Source of the DNA: DATIKM01 sp035477595
GTDB lineage: Bacteria > Armatimonadota > Chthonomonadetes > Chthonomonadales > CAJBBX01
Assembly: GCA_035477595.1 (NCBI GenBank)
Contig: DATIKM010000038.1
Coordinates: forward strand, 1 to 64,000
Direction of reading: 5' to 3'
Length of the DNA stretch: 64,000 nucleotides
Part shown: positions 27,165-36,694 of the stretch, piece by piece
Layout: every line of letters begins with the position of its first letter
Position numbering within the stretch: position 1 is the stretch's first letter
Made by a program: the position numbers and the translations under genes
The notes under the pieces: generated by a model
The model's input: only the letters and a program-made list of their open reading frames with translations
Told to the model about the DNA's origin: nothing
Database searches by the model: none

Positions 27165-29732
27165 ATGATGCGTGCACGATCGGTCCTCGCCGCCGCGGCG
27201 GCGCTTCTGTTTGCTGCGGCGCTCATCGGCGCGCGGGCTCAACAGCCTGTCGGCGAGGCTCAGCTGATCGCCGTGCTCCAGAGCGACGCCCCCGCCCAGG
27301 AGAAGGCGGTCGCGTGCCAGCAACTCGCCGGGATTGGTACGGAACGGTCCGTGCCGGCGCTCGCGGCTTTGCTCCCCGACGAGGCTCTCAGCAGCCACGC
27401 CCGGGTCGCTCTGGAGGCCATCCCGGCCCCAGCGGCGGCACAGGCGCTCCGCGAGGCCCTCGGGAGGCTGACCGGGCGCCTCCTCGTGGGCGCGGTGAAC
27501 TCGGTTGGCGTTCGGCGCGACCGCCAGGCGACGAGTGCGCTTGCTCGCCTGGCGGGCGGCCCGGATCGCGAGGTCGGCGCGGCAGCGCTCGTGGCGCTGG
27601 GGCGCATCGGTACGCCCGAGGCAATCCGGGTTGTTCAGGGCGCGCTTGCATCCGGCGCACAGCCGCTGCGCGATGCGGCGGCCCACGCTCTCCTGGCTCA
27701 CGCCGGCGACCGAGAGGCGGTCGGGAGGCGCCAAGAAGCGCTAGCTGCGCTGAGGCGTCTGCGCGCGTCCCAGGCGCCGCGCCACATCCGTATCGCCGCA
27801 CTGCAGCGCTCTCTCGTCATCGAGAGCCCTGCCAGCATGCCGGCTCTGATGGGCCACCTGCGCTCGACCGACCCTGACCTCGTTTCGATGGCGCTGCGAG
27901 CCCTTCGCGAGATGGGCGGCGAGCCGGTGACCAGGGCGCTGGCGGCTCAAGCAGTGCAGGCGCGGCCGGACGTCCAGCCGGCGCTCGTGCAGGTGCTGCG
28001 CGAGCGAAGTGGGCCAGGGGCACTCGGAGGGATCGAGGCCCTCGCGGCTCGCGGCGCTCCGGACGCGCGTCGAGCGGCGCTGCACGCGCTCGGCGACGTC
28101 GGCGGGCCAAGCAGCGTCGCGCTCCTGCTGAGTACGGCACAGGGCGCCGCCGGCGACGAGCAGGCTACCGCCTCGGCGAGCCTCTCCAGGCTCCGAGCGC
28201 CCGGCGTTGACGAGGCGATACTGGCCGCGCTGACCGCTGCGCCGCCAGCCGCCAAGCCACCACTCCTGGGCGTTCTGACCCGACGACCCGCCTCTGACGC
28301 TGCGGCGGAGGCGGCCTTGAGGCTGGCGAGCGCTCCAGAACCCGCCGTCAGCCGCGCTGCACTCGAAGCGCTGGCGACCCACGGACGCGCGGGCGACCTG
28401 CCCGCCATCGTCCGGCTGCTCATCGCCACCACGGACGAGTCCGCCCGCGACGCGGCGAGCCAGGCCGCGCAGGCGGTCGTGTGGCGCGTCGAAGACATTG
28501 GCGCGCGCGGCCAGCCGATCATCGCAGGGCTGTCCGAGACCCGCCTGCCGGCCGCGAAGGGAGCCCTGCTCGCGCTACTCGCCGAGATCGGCACCTACCC
28601 AGCGCTCCTGGCTGCGACCGCCGCACTCACCGATGCGGAAGCCGCGACGCGCTCCGCCGCTGTCCGTGCGCTGGCCGCCTGGCCCGACCCCTCGCCCGTG
28701 GCCGCTCTCCTGGCTACCGCCGGCCGGGACACCGAACCAGCCGTGCGGGTCGCCGCGCTCCGCGGCGCGATCCGCCTAGCCGGCACAGCCGCCGCTGAGA
28801 TCGCCCCACCGCCCGGCCAGGCGGTCCAGTGGCTGCGCCAGGCCGCGCAGGCGGTCGGCGACGATGCCACGAGCAAGCGTGTGCTGCTTTCGGCGCTCGC
28901 CGGAGTGCGGAACATCGAAGGGCTGGCCCTGGTGCGCCCCTACCTGACCGACGAAGCGGTGCGCGCCGAGGCTGAGCTGGCAGCAATCCAGATCGCCCGT
29001 CAGGTGCCCGCGACCGAGAGGGCGATGGCTCGGTCCGTCGTCGAGGGCATCCTCGCCGCGCCGGCAAGCGACGAGACGCGCCGGCTCGCAGAGGAGGCGC
29101 TGCGCGACCTGCCCGGTCCCAGCGCTGAGCTGCGCATCACTCCGCCCGCCGCGGAGGAGATCGACCCGGACCGCCTCACGTTCCGGCCGCTGTTCGACGG
29201 TCGCACCTTCGAGGGGTGGGAGGGCGACACAGAGCGGTCGTTCCGAATCCAGGATGGCGCCATCGTCGGAGGCAACCTTCAGACGGCCATCCCGCGCAAC
29301 GAGTTCCTCTGCACGACACGGCCGTACGCCAACTTCGTCCTGCGGCTCGAGGTGCGGACCGTCAATGCAAACGGCGGCATCCAGATCCGCTCGCGTCGGA
29401 TCCCGCGCAGCTCCCAGATCACCGGATACCAGGCAGACATGGACTCCGCGGGCCACTTCTTCGGCTCGCTCTTCGACGAGAGCCGGCGCGGAATGCTCGC
29501 GCAGGCCGACCGACAGGTGATCGCTCAGATCGTGAGGCGCGACGACTGGAACGCCTACGAAATACGATGTGAAGGGCCCCGCATCCGGCTCTTCGTCAAT
29601 GGGCGCCTGACGGCCGACTTCACCGAGGCCGACCCCGCCATCCCGCTGAGCGGCTTTATCGGCCTACAGGTGCATGGCGGCCCGCCCAGCGAGACCTGGT
29701 ACCGCAACATCCAGATCGCCGAACTGCCGTAG
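27165..29732 (+). CDS. HEAT-repeat protein with C-terminal DUF1080 domain
   Basis: 855-residue secreted protein: signal peptide (~1-27, ending ALIGARAQ), then about 620 residues of Ala/Arg-rich HEAT-type repeats (for example LARLAGGPDREVGAAALVAL, TRSAAVRALAAWPDP), then a DUF1080 domain (~residues 665-855; FRPLFDGRTFEGWEGDTERS, NANGGIQIRSRRIPRSSQI). DUF1080 proteins are 3-keto-glucoside hydrolases or laminin-G-like binding domains. Start ATG 27165 (or 27168) after AGGGA. A paralogous HEAT protein without DUF1080 is at 42247. Pairs with the preceding exported oxidoreductase, consistent with oxidation at C3 followed by glycoside cleavage; inferred. Confidence 0.85.
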   Translation: MMRARSVLAAAAALLFAAALIGARAQQPVGEAQLIAVLQSDAPAQEKAVACQQLAGIGTERSVPALAALLPDEALSSHARVALEAIPAPAAAQALREALGRLTGRLLVGAVNSVGVRRDRQATSALARLAGGPDREVGAAALVALGRIGTPEAIRVVQGALASGAQPLRDAAAHALLAHAGDREAVGRRQEALAALRRLRASQAPRHIRIAALQRSLVIESPASMPALMGHLRSTDPDLVSMALRALREMGGEPVTRALAAQAVQARPDVQPALVQVLRERSGPGALGGIEALAARGAPDARRAALHALGDVGGPSSVALLLSTAQGAAGDEQATASASLSRLRAPGVDEAILAALTAAPPAAKPPLLGVLTRRPASDAAAEAALRLASAPEPAVSRAALEALATHGRAGDLPAIVRLLIATTDESARDAASQAAQAVVWRVEDIGARGQPIIAGLSETRLPAAKGALLALLAEIGTYPALLAATAALTDAEAATRSAAVRALAAWPDPSPVAALLATAGRDTEPAVRVAALRGAIRLAGTAAAEIAPPPGQAVQWLRQAAQAVGDDATSKRVLLSALAGVRNIEGLALVRPYLTDEAVRAEAELAAIQIARQVPATERAMARSVVEGILAAPASDETRRLAEEALRDLPGPSAELRITPPAAEEIDPDRLTFRPLFDGRTFEGWEGDTERSFRIQDGAIVGGNLQTAIPRNEFLCTTRPYANFVLRLEVRTVNANGGIQIRSRRIPRSSQITGYQADMDSAGHFFGSLFDESRRGMLAQADRQVIAQIVRRDDWNAYEIRCEGPRIRLFVNGRLTADFTEADPAIPLSGFIGLQVHGGPPSETWYRNIQIAELP

Positions 29733-29752
29733 ACTGCCCGCGCACCACGCCA

Positions 29753-29787
29753 CGTCTGTGGGCGGCAGTCAGTACCGCCCGCAGACG
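29753..29787. terminator. Bidirectional terminator-like hairpin
   Basis: CGTCTGTGGGCGG (29753-29765) pairs with CCGCCCGCAGACG (29775-29787) over 13 bases with one T-G wobble, between the convergent HEAT/DUF1080 (ends 29732) and PPC-domain (ends 29974) genes. Confidence 0.55.
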
Positions 29788-29973
29788 CGGCGTCCGTGTG
29801 CGTCCCCCTGCTCGCCTGCATGTAGCATTGGATGGACGCGGAGTCGGCAGGCAGTGCCGGCGCCTTCGGTGCGCTCGACTGAGAGCACATCCGGCGTCGG
29901 CTCGACCGCATCCGCGAGAGGCAACCTGGGTCCTGCGGGGCCTGCACACGGTGGCGTGGGCGCCGTCCAGCGC

Positions 29974-32238
29974 CTACCTCGCCACCACCTCGAAGGGAAT
30001 GGCTGGCAACAGCCCGAGCGGCACACGCCGAGCTGTAGCGCCGGAGCGGGCGTTGCCACGCTGCCGCGGGACCTCGCGGTACGCCTCCACGATGAGGTTG
30101 CCGCGCGTGCCGGTCTTCGCCTTGGAGGCATCGGCGCGAAGCACGAGCTCCAGACCACTCGCTCCGCGCGCCACCTCCGCGATGCTGACACCCTCCGGCG
30201 GCTCGCTGAGCGAGAAGCCGATCTCCCCGGACAATGGGCGCAATGGCGCCGTGACCGATACGCGCACCGTGCCGCCCGCAGTGATGGCCACCGGTCCAGT
30301 CTGGCGCACGGCAAGCGTCGGCCCGGTGGGTGCGCGACCGAGCACGGCAACCGCCCACTCGTCAGCCGGCACGAGGTGCCTATAGGCGAAGGCCTGCATC
30401 ATGTCCTCGGCTGGCTTCGCCTCGCGAACGACCTCCCTCCCGTCAACTGTCGCCACACCCTCGAGGCGCAACGACAGCGGCTCGTCCGGTCCGCTCGCAG
30501 GCGCCGTAAGGGTAAGCCGGACCCTCTCTTCGCCCGCGGCAACGGCGCCGCCCTCGATCGCGAAACCCTCAGGCGCGCCCGCGAGGCGGAGGGCGATAGG
30601 GCCGTCGAACCCGTCGCGCCGCAACGCGTACACCGTCACGGCGGCCCGAGCGCCGGCCCGCACGGTCACGCTCGCCGGTGTGACGCGGAGGTCGAAGTCT
30701 GGCCTCGGTGGACCGACGCGCAGACGGTAGGCGTGGTCCGGCCCGCCCATCCGCTGTGCGTCGCGAACCGTCAGGAAGGCGACACCGCTCGCAGGGAGCG
30801 CTGCTTCGACGCGCGAATCGGCGTGATGGGTGATCAGGCCGGCAGCACGGTCGACGAAGTCGTCGTTGAACGCCAGGCGCCGCCCGGCGGCGTCGGTCAG
30901 CTCCAGCGTCGGGTCAAGGGGCGAGCCCAGCCTTCGGGCCGCCACCTCCGCCACCACCTTGGACCGAGGCTTGCCCAGGACGCGATACACGTCCACGTCG
31001 CCCGGTCTGCCGATGCGCCCGTCGACGGCGACCGCGCCGCGCAGGGCTTGCGCTCCGGCAGGCGCATCGTTAGGCTCCCTCTCCGCAACAGAGGGCACGG
31101 CATCGACGGCGAAGGGCACGCGGTTGGAGGGCACCGGCGTCCCCGGCAGCGACACGAGACGGATGCCCGGCGGCCCGGTCGGTGGCCTGATGCGCGTCGA
31201 GGGCAGGTTCCACCCTCGCGCCTCCAGCGCCGCGGGCGAGCCCGCCGTGCCTCCGAGGGGGAACACGCCAGTCAGCACCGGAACCTCTCCCACCGTGATG
31301 CGGTAGACGAAGTCCTCGCGCCCGCGGTAGATCGCGTCGGCAATGCTCAGGGCGTACCGCCCATCCTCGGGAATGGTGACCGCGAACGCGGGGTCCGGGT
31401 GGAAGCGGAAGTCGTCACAGAATGCGAGCTCCCTGCCGCGCGGGTCCCGCAGCACCGCAACGGCCTGGAACCACCCCGGCACCGCGTCGGCAAGATAAGG
31501 GAGCAGCTCCCGAGCCTCGGCTCGGACCACCAGGCTCGCCCCCTTCCGCGCCGCGAACACGAACCGGTCCACGTCGCCAGGCAGGATCTGGCCGTTGACC
31601 ACGGCGGGCAGCCCGGCGCCGAGATCGTTGGGCTCGGGGTCGTTCGGCTCGGCCTCGGCATGCTCGGGCAGGCGGCCCACGTGGAACCGCAGCGGGTTCG
31701 AAAGGCCGAGGGGCGTCAGGAGCCGCACTTCGCGGGGGCCGGGCGCGGCATCGGGCTCGACGCTGACCCTGAGGGTCACCTTCTCCGCGATCTGCGAGTT
31801 CTGCTGCCTCCTGGGGTCGTTGCGGCTCTGCACGAACTCCCGGAGCTTCCGCAGTTGCTCCTCGGTAACCCCCGCCTCCGTGGCGATACGCGCCATCTGC
31901 GCGAGGTTGCGCAGGCCGGTGCGCGCCCGCCCATCGAGCCCTGCACCGAAGAGCCTCTGGTTGGCCTGCTCGAGCCTCTCCCGGATCTGCTGCACCTCGC
32001 GCTGCGTCATCGGCCGGTCGTACCCCTCGACCGTTGCCGAGACGCCGCCTCCCGTGACATAGGCCGCCCGGGCGCCCATGAGCGCCTGACCGCCCGCCGT
32101 CACCTGCACGGTCTGGCCGACGCGCGCGCCCGCCGGGTAGAGGTAGCCGATGCGCGGCGACAGCGCGCGCTGCTGGGCCATGCCGGGCGCGGCCGCGAGG
32201 GCCAGAAGAAGCGCCAGGGAAACGGTCGTTCGGTGCAT
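29974..32238 (-). CDS. Secreted PPC-domain protein
   Basis: 754-residue exported protein. Signal peptide ~1-23 (MHRTTVSLALLLALAAAPGMAQ). Pre-peptidase C-terminal-like beta-sandwich domains are visible at ~180-300 (EAEPNDPEPNDLGAGLPAVV, GQILPGDVDRFVF) and ~400-520 (EREPNDAPAGAQAL, GRIGRPGDVDVYRV), followed by Ig-like segments. Start ATG 32238 with GGAGAAG upstream, 14 bases after the DUF1501 stop. With the DUF1501 and DUF1553 genes it forms a three-gene set typical of Planctomycetes and Armatimonadota, thought to work at the cell surface; role not established. Confidence 0.82.
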   Translation of the reverse strand: MHRTTVSLALLLALAAAPGMAQQRALSPRIGYLYPAGARVGQTVQVTAGGQALMGARAAYVTGGGVSATVEGYDRPMTQREVQQIRERLEQANQRLFGAGLDGRARTGLRNLAQMARIATEAGVTEEQLRKLREFVQSRNDPRRQQNSQIAEKVTLRVSVEPDAAPGPREVRLLTPLGLSNPLRFHVGRLPEHAEAEPNDPEPNDLGAGLPAVVNGQILPGDVDRFVFAARKGASLVVRAEARELLPYLADAVPGWFQAVAVLRDPRGRELAFCDDFRFHPDPAFAVTIPEDGRYALSIADAIYRGREDFVYRITVGEVPVLTGVFPLGGTAGSPAALEARGWNLPSTRIRPPTGPPGIRLVSLPGTPVPSNRVPFAVDAVPSVAEREPNDAPAGAQALRGAVAVDGRIGRPGDVDVYRVLGKPRSKVVAEVAARRLGSPLDPTLELTDAAGRRLAFNDDFVDRAAGLITHHADSRVEAALPASGVAFLTVRDAQRMGGPDHAYRLRVGPPRPDFDLRVTPASVTVRAGARAAVTVYALRRDGFDGPIALRLAGAPEGFAIEGGAVAAGEERVRLTLTAPASGPDEPLSLRLEGVATVDGREVVREAKPAEDMMQAFAYRHLVPADEWAVAVLGRAPTGPTLAVRQTGPVAITAGGTVRVSVTAPLRPLSGEIGFSLSEPPEGVSIAEVARGASGLELVLRADASKAKTGTRGNLIVEAYREVPRQRGNARSGATARRVPLGLLPAIPFEVVAR

Positions 32239-32252
32239 CGCGACTTCTCCGT

Positions 32253-33605
32253 CTACATGATCTCGCGGAGGCGCCCTGCCGAGCTCACTCCCTCGGCCGC
32301 CGCTGGCGTCGCCCGCACATCGATGCCGAGCGGATGGGGCAGCTTCGCGTCGGGGTCGATGCCCAGCAGTTCGTAGAAGCTGCCGATGAGGTCGGCCGGG
32401 TAGACGGGCCGGTCCGTCACCTGCTCGCCCCGAGCATCGGACGCACCAACGACCTGGCCGCCCCGGAACCCGCCGCCTGCAACGACCGTGGAGAACACCG
32501 CGCCGTGGTGGTGGCGACCCCCATTCCAGGGCGCCTCCCAGCTTACGCGGGGCGAGCGGCCGAACTCGCCGCCCCACCAGACTATGGTGCTGCCCAGGAG
32601 CCCGCGTTCGGAGAGGTCCTGCAGCAACGTGGCGAAGCCGCGGTCCATCTGCGGGAGCCTCTGGCGCATCGTCTGGAAGTGCTGCTTATGGGTGTCCCAG
32701 CCCTTGTAGTTGATGGTGACGTACGGCACGCCGCGCTCCACGAGCCGGCGGGCGAGCAGGCATGACTGGCCGAACGTGTTTCTGCCGTAACGCGTGCGGA
32801 GCTCGTCCTTCTCCTGCGACAGGTCGAAGACCTTGCCGGCATCGCCCAGAATGAGGTCGTATGCCTCCTTCTCGCCCTGCGCGAAGGCCGCGAGGCTGCT
32901 GTCGCCCGGAAGCGCCGCGCCCAGGGAGTCGAGCCGGCGCAGCAGCCCGCGCCGGTCGCGCTGGCGCTGCTCCGAGATGCCTTCCGCCACCACCCCCTCC
33001 ACAACGAAGCGCGCCTGCGCCGGGTCTCCTCCGGTGGCGAAAGGCTTCGCGCGGTAGCCCAGGAACCCCGACTCCGAGAAGCGCCCTTGGAGCTCCGTGA
33101 GAACTATGTAGGGCGGGATGAGCCCCTTGTAGCCGCCGGCGTGCCCCTTGAACAGCGACACGACCGCGCCGACGCCCGGGAAGACCTGCCCGTTCCCCGG
33201 CGTGCGCCCCGTCTGCACAACGTAGGAGGCCGTCTCGTGGGCATTCACACCGTGTGTCATGCTGCGGATGATGGAGTACTGGTCCGCCTGCTTCGCCAGC
33301 TCGGGCAGCAGCTCACCCACGAGGATGCCTGGCACGTTCGTTGGGATCGCCGTCGCCAGGGGGCCCGTGTAGTCGCTGCCGGCGTCCGGCTTGGGGTCGA
33401 ACGTGTCGGTGTGCGCCGGACCGCCCCAGAGCCATAGCTGGATGATGGACTTCGCCGTTGCGTTGCGCGGCGCCGCCTGCCTGGCCCATGCCGCCGGCCC
33501 GGGCAGGCCTGCCACGGTCAGCCCCACAGCGCCGCCCACGCCGCGACGGACGAGGTCCCGGCGGGTCAGTCCCGCCGATGCGTCGGGCTTCGGTCGATCG
33601 CTCAT
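32253..33605 (-). CDS. DUF1501 protein, TAT-exported sulfatase-like
   Basis: 450-residue protein with a twin-arginine leader (LTRRDLVRRGVGGAVGLTVA) and the DUF1501 signature KSIIQLWLWGGPAHTDTFDPKPDAG, plus TIVWWGGEFGRSP and HHHGAVFSTVVAGGGFRGGQVVGASD near the C-terminus. DUF1501 proteins are related to the alkaline phosphatase/sulfatase superfamily and are usually next to DUF1549/DUF1553 proteins, as here. Start ATG 33605 has AAGGA upstream. Substrate unknown. Confidence 0.92.
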   Translation of the reverse strand: MSDRPKPDASAGLTRRDLVRRGVGGAVGLTVAGLPGPAAWARQAAPRNATAKSIIQLWLWGGPAHTDTFDPKPDAGSDYTGPLATAIPTNVPGILVGELLPELAKQADQYSIIRSMTHGVNAHETASYVVQTGRTPGNGQVFPGVGAVVSLFKGHAGGYKGLIPPYIVLTELQGRFSESGFLGYRAKPFATGGDPAQARFVVEGVVAEGISEQRQRDRRGLLRRLDSLGAALPGDSSLAAFAQGEKEAYDLILGDAGKVFDLSQEKDELRTRYGRNTFGQSCLLARRLVERGVPYVTINYKGWDTHKQHFQTMRQRLPQMDRGFATLLQDLSERGLLGSTIVWWGGEFGRSPRVSWEAPWNGGRHHHGAVFSTVVAGGGFRGGQVVGASDARGEQVTDRPVYPADLIGSFYELLGIDPDAKLPHPLGIDVRATPAAAEGVSSAGRLREIM

Positions 33606-33645
33606 CGGTCGAGTCCTTCACGTGCGCCCGGCGGATGCCGGGCCG

Positions 33646-35160
33646 TCAGTGCCGGAAAAGGAACTCCGGGCTGTTCAGAAGCGCCCACGCCAGGTCCACC
33701 ATGGCTTGACTGCGCCCAGGCCGGCCTGCCGTCGCCAGATGCTGGCCGACCGCGGCGCGCTCTCCCTCGGTCGGGGAGCGCGACAGCATGGTCAGGTAGA
33801 GCGTCTCGACGGACTCGTGGTCCGGTCGCGCGGAGCGGGTGATGGCGAGCATGGCCGGGCCGCGCTCGATCTTGTTGCGTATGTGGCTCGAGTTCAGCAG
33901 GTGCAGCCGCTGGGCCGCCGTGGCGCTGTTGTTGCGTTCGGAGAACATTCCGGTGTCGCGCGCCGGCCGGCCGAACATCTGGAGGAAGGAGCTGGTGATG
34001 CTGCCGTCGGCAAGGGCGATGGACCGCACGCGCTCCGGAATGAAGGTGAACGGTTCCGGGATGGCGCTTGAGTAGGACTCCGTGGTGCCCGTTATCTGGT
34101 TGATCGCGTCGATCAGCACCTCCGCGTCCAGCCGCCTGAGCGGGTAGAAAGCGAACTGCGACTCGGCCGCGGGGCTCGCGGAGCGCCGCACGCACGAGAG
34201 CTGATAGGTGGAGGAGAGGGCGATTGTCCGGATCAATCCGCGCAGGTCGTACCCCGACGCGACGAACGACCGCTCGAGGTGGGCCAGCAACTCGGGGTTG
34301 CCCGGCGGGTTGCCCGGCCGGATGTCGTCTGGTTCGTGCACGATCCCGCGGCCAAACATCCACGCCCACACCCGGTTGACCGCCGCGCTCGCGAACCACG
34401 GGTTGCCGGGCGCCGTCAGCCATGCCGCGAAGGCTTCGCGCGGGTCGCGTCCGGGGGCGATGACCGCCCTCGTGCCATCGGGGAAGGCGGCCCCCGTCAC
34501 CGGTCCTTTCGAGCCGTCGTGCTGAACGATCTCTTCCTTCCACTCGCCCGTGGGCTTGTAGGCGATGCGCGAGAAGAAGGCGGCCATGCCGCGCAACCGC
34601 GCCGGCGGCCAACGGTCGGCGCGCGCGCCCATCAGCGTCAGTGCAACGACCCGCGCGACCGGCTCAGGGCCGCGGCCCTGGAGCGCGCGGTAGAAGTTCA
34701 CCGGGGCAACGCGGAAGTTGCTCCCGCTCGCCGTAAGCAGCTCGCGCGCAAAGCGGTCGTACCGCACGTTGTCGCGCAGGCATGTTCGCACCCACCGGTG
34801 GTACGCCTGGACGGCGTTGGGCCACAGGTTAATGGGGAACTCGGCCTTCACCCGGAGCGCGTCGCACCAGCGCATCGCCCAGTAGTCGGCGTACTCCTCC
34901 CGCGCAAGGAGGCCCTCGACGAGGTCGCGGCGCTTCGTAGGGCTCGCATCGGACAAGAAGGCGCGCGCCTCCGCGGCAGTCGGTAGCGTACCGATGATGC
35001 CGAGGCTGGCGCGCCGGAGGAACGCGCTATCGGAAGCGGGACGCGCGGGCCGAATCCCGAGCCGCCTCAGCCGGGCGAACACTAGCTCGTCGATCATGCC
35101 CGCCGCCGTGGGCTCACGGTTCAGCTCGTACGGAGTGACCCCTGCCGTGTCCACCGACAT
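33646..35160 (-). CDS. DUF1549/DUF1553 protein, short form
   Basis: 504-residue protein combining DUF1549 (IDELVFARLRRLGIRPARPA, then FLRRASLGIIGTLPTAAEAR) and DUF1553 (RDPREAFAAWLTAPGNPWFA, NRVWAWMFGRGIVHEPDD, FLQMFGRPARDTG). Usual family members are 700-1000 residues and start with a signal peptide and a PSD1 cytochrome c domain (CxxCH); both are absent here, and no signal peptide is visible. Either it is a genuine short form or the N-terminal part was lost; the 358 bases upstream show no cytochrome motif. ATG 35160 has GAGG upstream; ATG 35187 is an alternative. Followed by the DUF1501 gene, 40 bases on. Confidence 0.82.
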   Translation of the reverse strand: MSVDTAGVTPYELNREPTAAGMIDELVFARLRRLGIRPARPASDSAFLRRASLGIIGTLPTAAEARAFLSDASPTKRRDLVEGLLAREEYADYWAMRWCDALRVKAEFPINLWPNAVQAYHRWVRTCLRDNVRYDRFARELLTASGSNFRVAPVNFYRALQGRGPEPVARVVALTLMGARADRWPPARLRGMAAFFSRIAYKPTGEWKEEIVQHDGSKGPVTGAAFPDGTRAVIAPGRDPREAFAAWLTAPGNPWFASAAVNRVWAWMFGRGIVHEPDDIRPGNPPGNPELLAHLERSFVASGYDLRGLIRTIALSSTYQLSCVRRSASPAAESQFAFYPLRRLDAEVLIDAINQITGTTESYSSAIPEPFTFIPERVRSIALADGSITSSFLQMFGRPARDTGMFSERNNSATAAQRLHLLNSSHIRNKIERGPAMLAITRSARPDHESVETLYLTMLSRSPTEGERAAVGQHLATAGRPGRSQAMVDLAWALLNSPEFLFRH

Positions 35161-35518
35161 GGCGACCTGCCCTCGCGCTCCGCGCATGGAGTGGGCGCGG
35201 TGCGGCCAGACGGTGAGCGAGCCGCTTCGTCGCTCCCGAATCGCTAGACGCAGCGAGGGGCGCCGAGTTCATCGGCAGGGCGATCCAACTGCTTGGCGCA
35301 CATCCGGCGACCGGACCGCGCGGGCCTGCCGACTGATGCCAGCAGCCCTTCCGGGCGGTTCACGCTCGCGACGAGCGTGAACCACCCGTCCGCCGTGGGA
35401 ATGCGCCCCGCGTGGGCGCGTCGACTGGGCAGGGGCAATCCGCGCTCGCGCTCGTCTGGAGCTCGCGACACGCGCACCCCTGCCACCGGGCGCATTTGGT
35501 CACCGCAGGGAACTGGCG
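35161..35518 (-). other. Intergenic stretch with a hairpin only
   Basis: About 360 bases between the alkaline phosphatase stop and the DUF1553 start, both on the minus strand. Besides the 12-bp hairpin at 35357-35383, no gene is supported. Confidence 0.55.
35357..35383. terminator. Perfect 12-bp hairpin
   Basis: GGTTCACGCTCG, loop CGA, then its exact complement. It lies downstream of the alkaline phosphatase gene (minus, ends 35519) and upstream of the DUF1553 gene, so it most likely ends the GH9-phosphatase transcript. No T-run follows. Confidence 0.5.
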
Positions 35519-36694
35519 CTAAGGTGCTCTGGCCGCTGACCCGGTCCGCTCCCCGCGCGAGACCGGCGCGGGCTCATCCAGGCGCAACCGCCACAGGCGG
35601 GCGATGCGTCGTGGCACATCCGTGTTGTCGAGCACCCCGCTGAAGAGGCGCGCGCCTGGCCCCTCCGCCAGCAGCGGCACATCGGCGCCGGAGTGCCCTT
35701 CGGTGCCCCAGGCAACCCTGAACTCCGCTGGGCTCCCGCTGGCGGGCGCGACCACCGACAGGCCGCCCGTCTCATGGTCCGAAGTGACGATCACCAGCGT
35801 GTCGCCGCGCTTGCGAGCGAACTGCAGCACCGTGCGCACCGCCTCGTCGAACACCAACATCTCGCGGACGGTGGCGGGAGCATCGTTCTCATGGCTGGTC
35901 CAGTCGATCAGCCCATTCTCGACCAGCAGGAAGAAGCCTCTAGAGTCCCGCGAAAGCAGTTGGAGCGCATCAGCGGTCAGCTCCGGGAGCGTCGGGCCTG
36001 GTCCGCCGGGCATAAGTGCGTTCGGCGCGAAGAGCCCAAGGACACGACGCCCCTGCACGCGCTGCAGCTCCTCGCGCGTCCGTACCACGGCGTGTCCTGC
36101 CGCGCGCGCCTCCGCCAGGAGATCGCGGTCGTCGGTCCGCCGGCTCCCGGCCGTCGAGCGCGGCACGAAGAGGCTCTCGCCGCCCCCGAGCAGCACGTCC
36201 ACCTCTCCTCGGCTCACGAACTGCGCCGCGATCTCGCTCTCCTCGCGCCGCGATGCTACGTGCGTGGCGAACGCTGCCAGTGTGGCGTGGGTGACCGTGA
36301 CGTCGGTCACCATTCCCGTGGCGCGCCCCGAAGCCGCCGCAGCCTGCAACACTGTTCGCACCGGGCGGCCGTCAGGCAGCACGCCGATCATGCCGCTGTT
36401 CGTCTTGTGGCCGGTGGCGAGGGCGGTGGCGGCGGCGGCGCTGTCCGTGATGATGCCCCTTCCTCTGCCAGGTCCGGCGGAGCTCGTCTTCAGGAAGCCC
36501 GCTACCGGCATGCTGTCCATAGCAAGGGTGGCATCTGGCGCGCCCAACGATAGCCTCGCAAGTGTGGTATGACCGAACCCCATGCCGTCGCCTATGAGCA
36601 GCACCACGTTGCGCGGAGCCCTCTCCGCGGAGGCCGAGGTTGCCAGCAAGGCGAGGAGCAGGCATGCGACGGCGAACGGCCGGCTGCGTGTCAT
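35519..36694 (-). CDS. Secreted alkaline phosphatase
   Basis: 391-residue phosphomonoesterase with a signal peptide (~1-23, ending TSASA). Metal and catalytic motifs are intact: NVVLLIGDGMG (D36), ITDSAAAATA with nucleophile S85, ENGLIDWTSHEND, VTSDHETGG and EGHSGADVPL. This is the PhoA-type superfamily, slightly shorter than E. coli PhoA. ATG follows AAGGGAGA and overlaps the GH9 stop by ATGA, so both are translated from one transcript. A phosphate-scavenging role is likely. Confidence 0.92.
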   Translation of the reverse strand: MTRSRPFAVACLLLALLATSASAERAPRNVVLLIGDGMGFGHTTLARLSLGAPDATLAMDSMPVAGFLKTSSAGPGRGRGIITDSAAAATALATGHKTNSGMIGVLPDGRPVRTVLQAAAASGRATGMVTDVTVTHATLAAFATHVASRREESEIAAQFVSRGEVDVLLGGGESLFVPRSTAGSRRTDDRDLLAEARAAGHAVVRTREELQRVQGRRVLGLFAPNALMPGGPGPTLPELTADALQLLSRDSRGFFLLVENGLIDWTSHENDAPATVREMLVFDEAVRTVLQFARKRGDTLVIVTSDHETGGLSVVAPASGSPAEFRVAWGTEGHSGADVPLLAEGPGARLFSGVLDNTDVPRRIARLWRLRLDEPAPVSRGERTGSAARAP

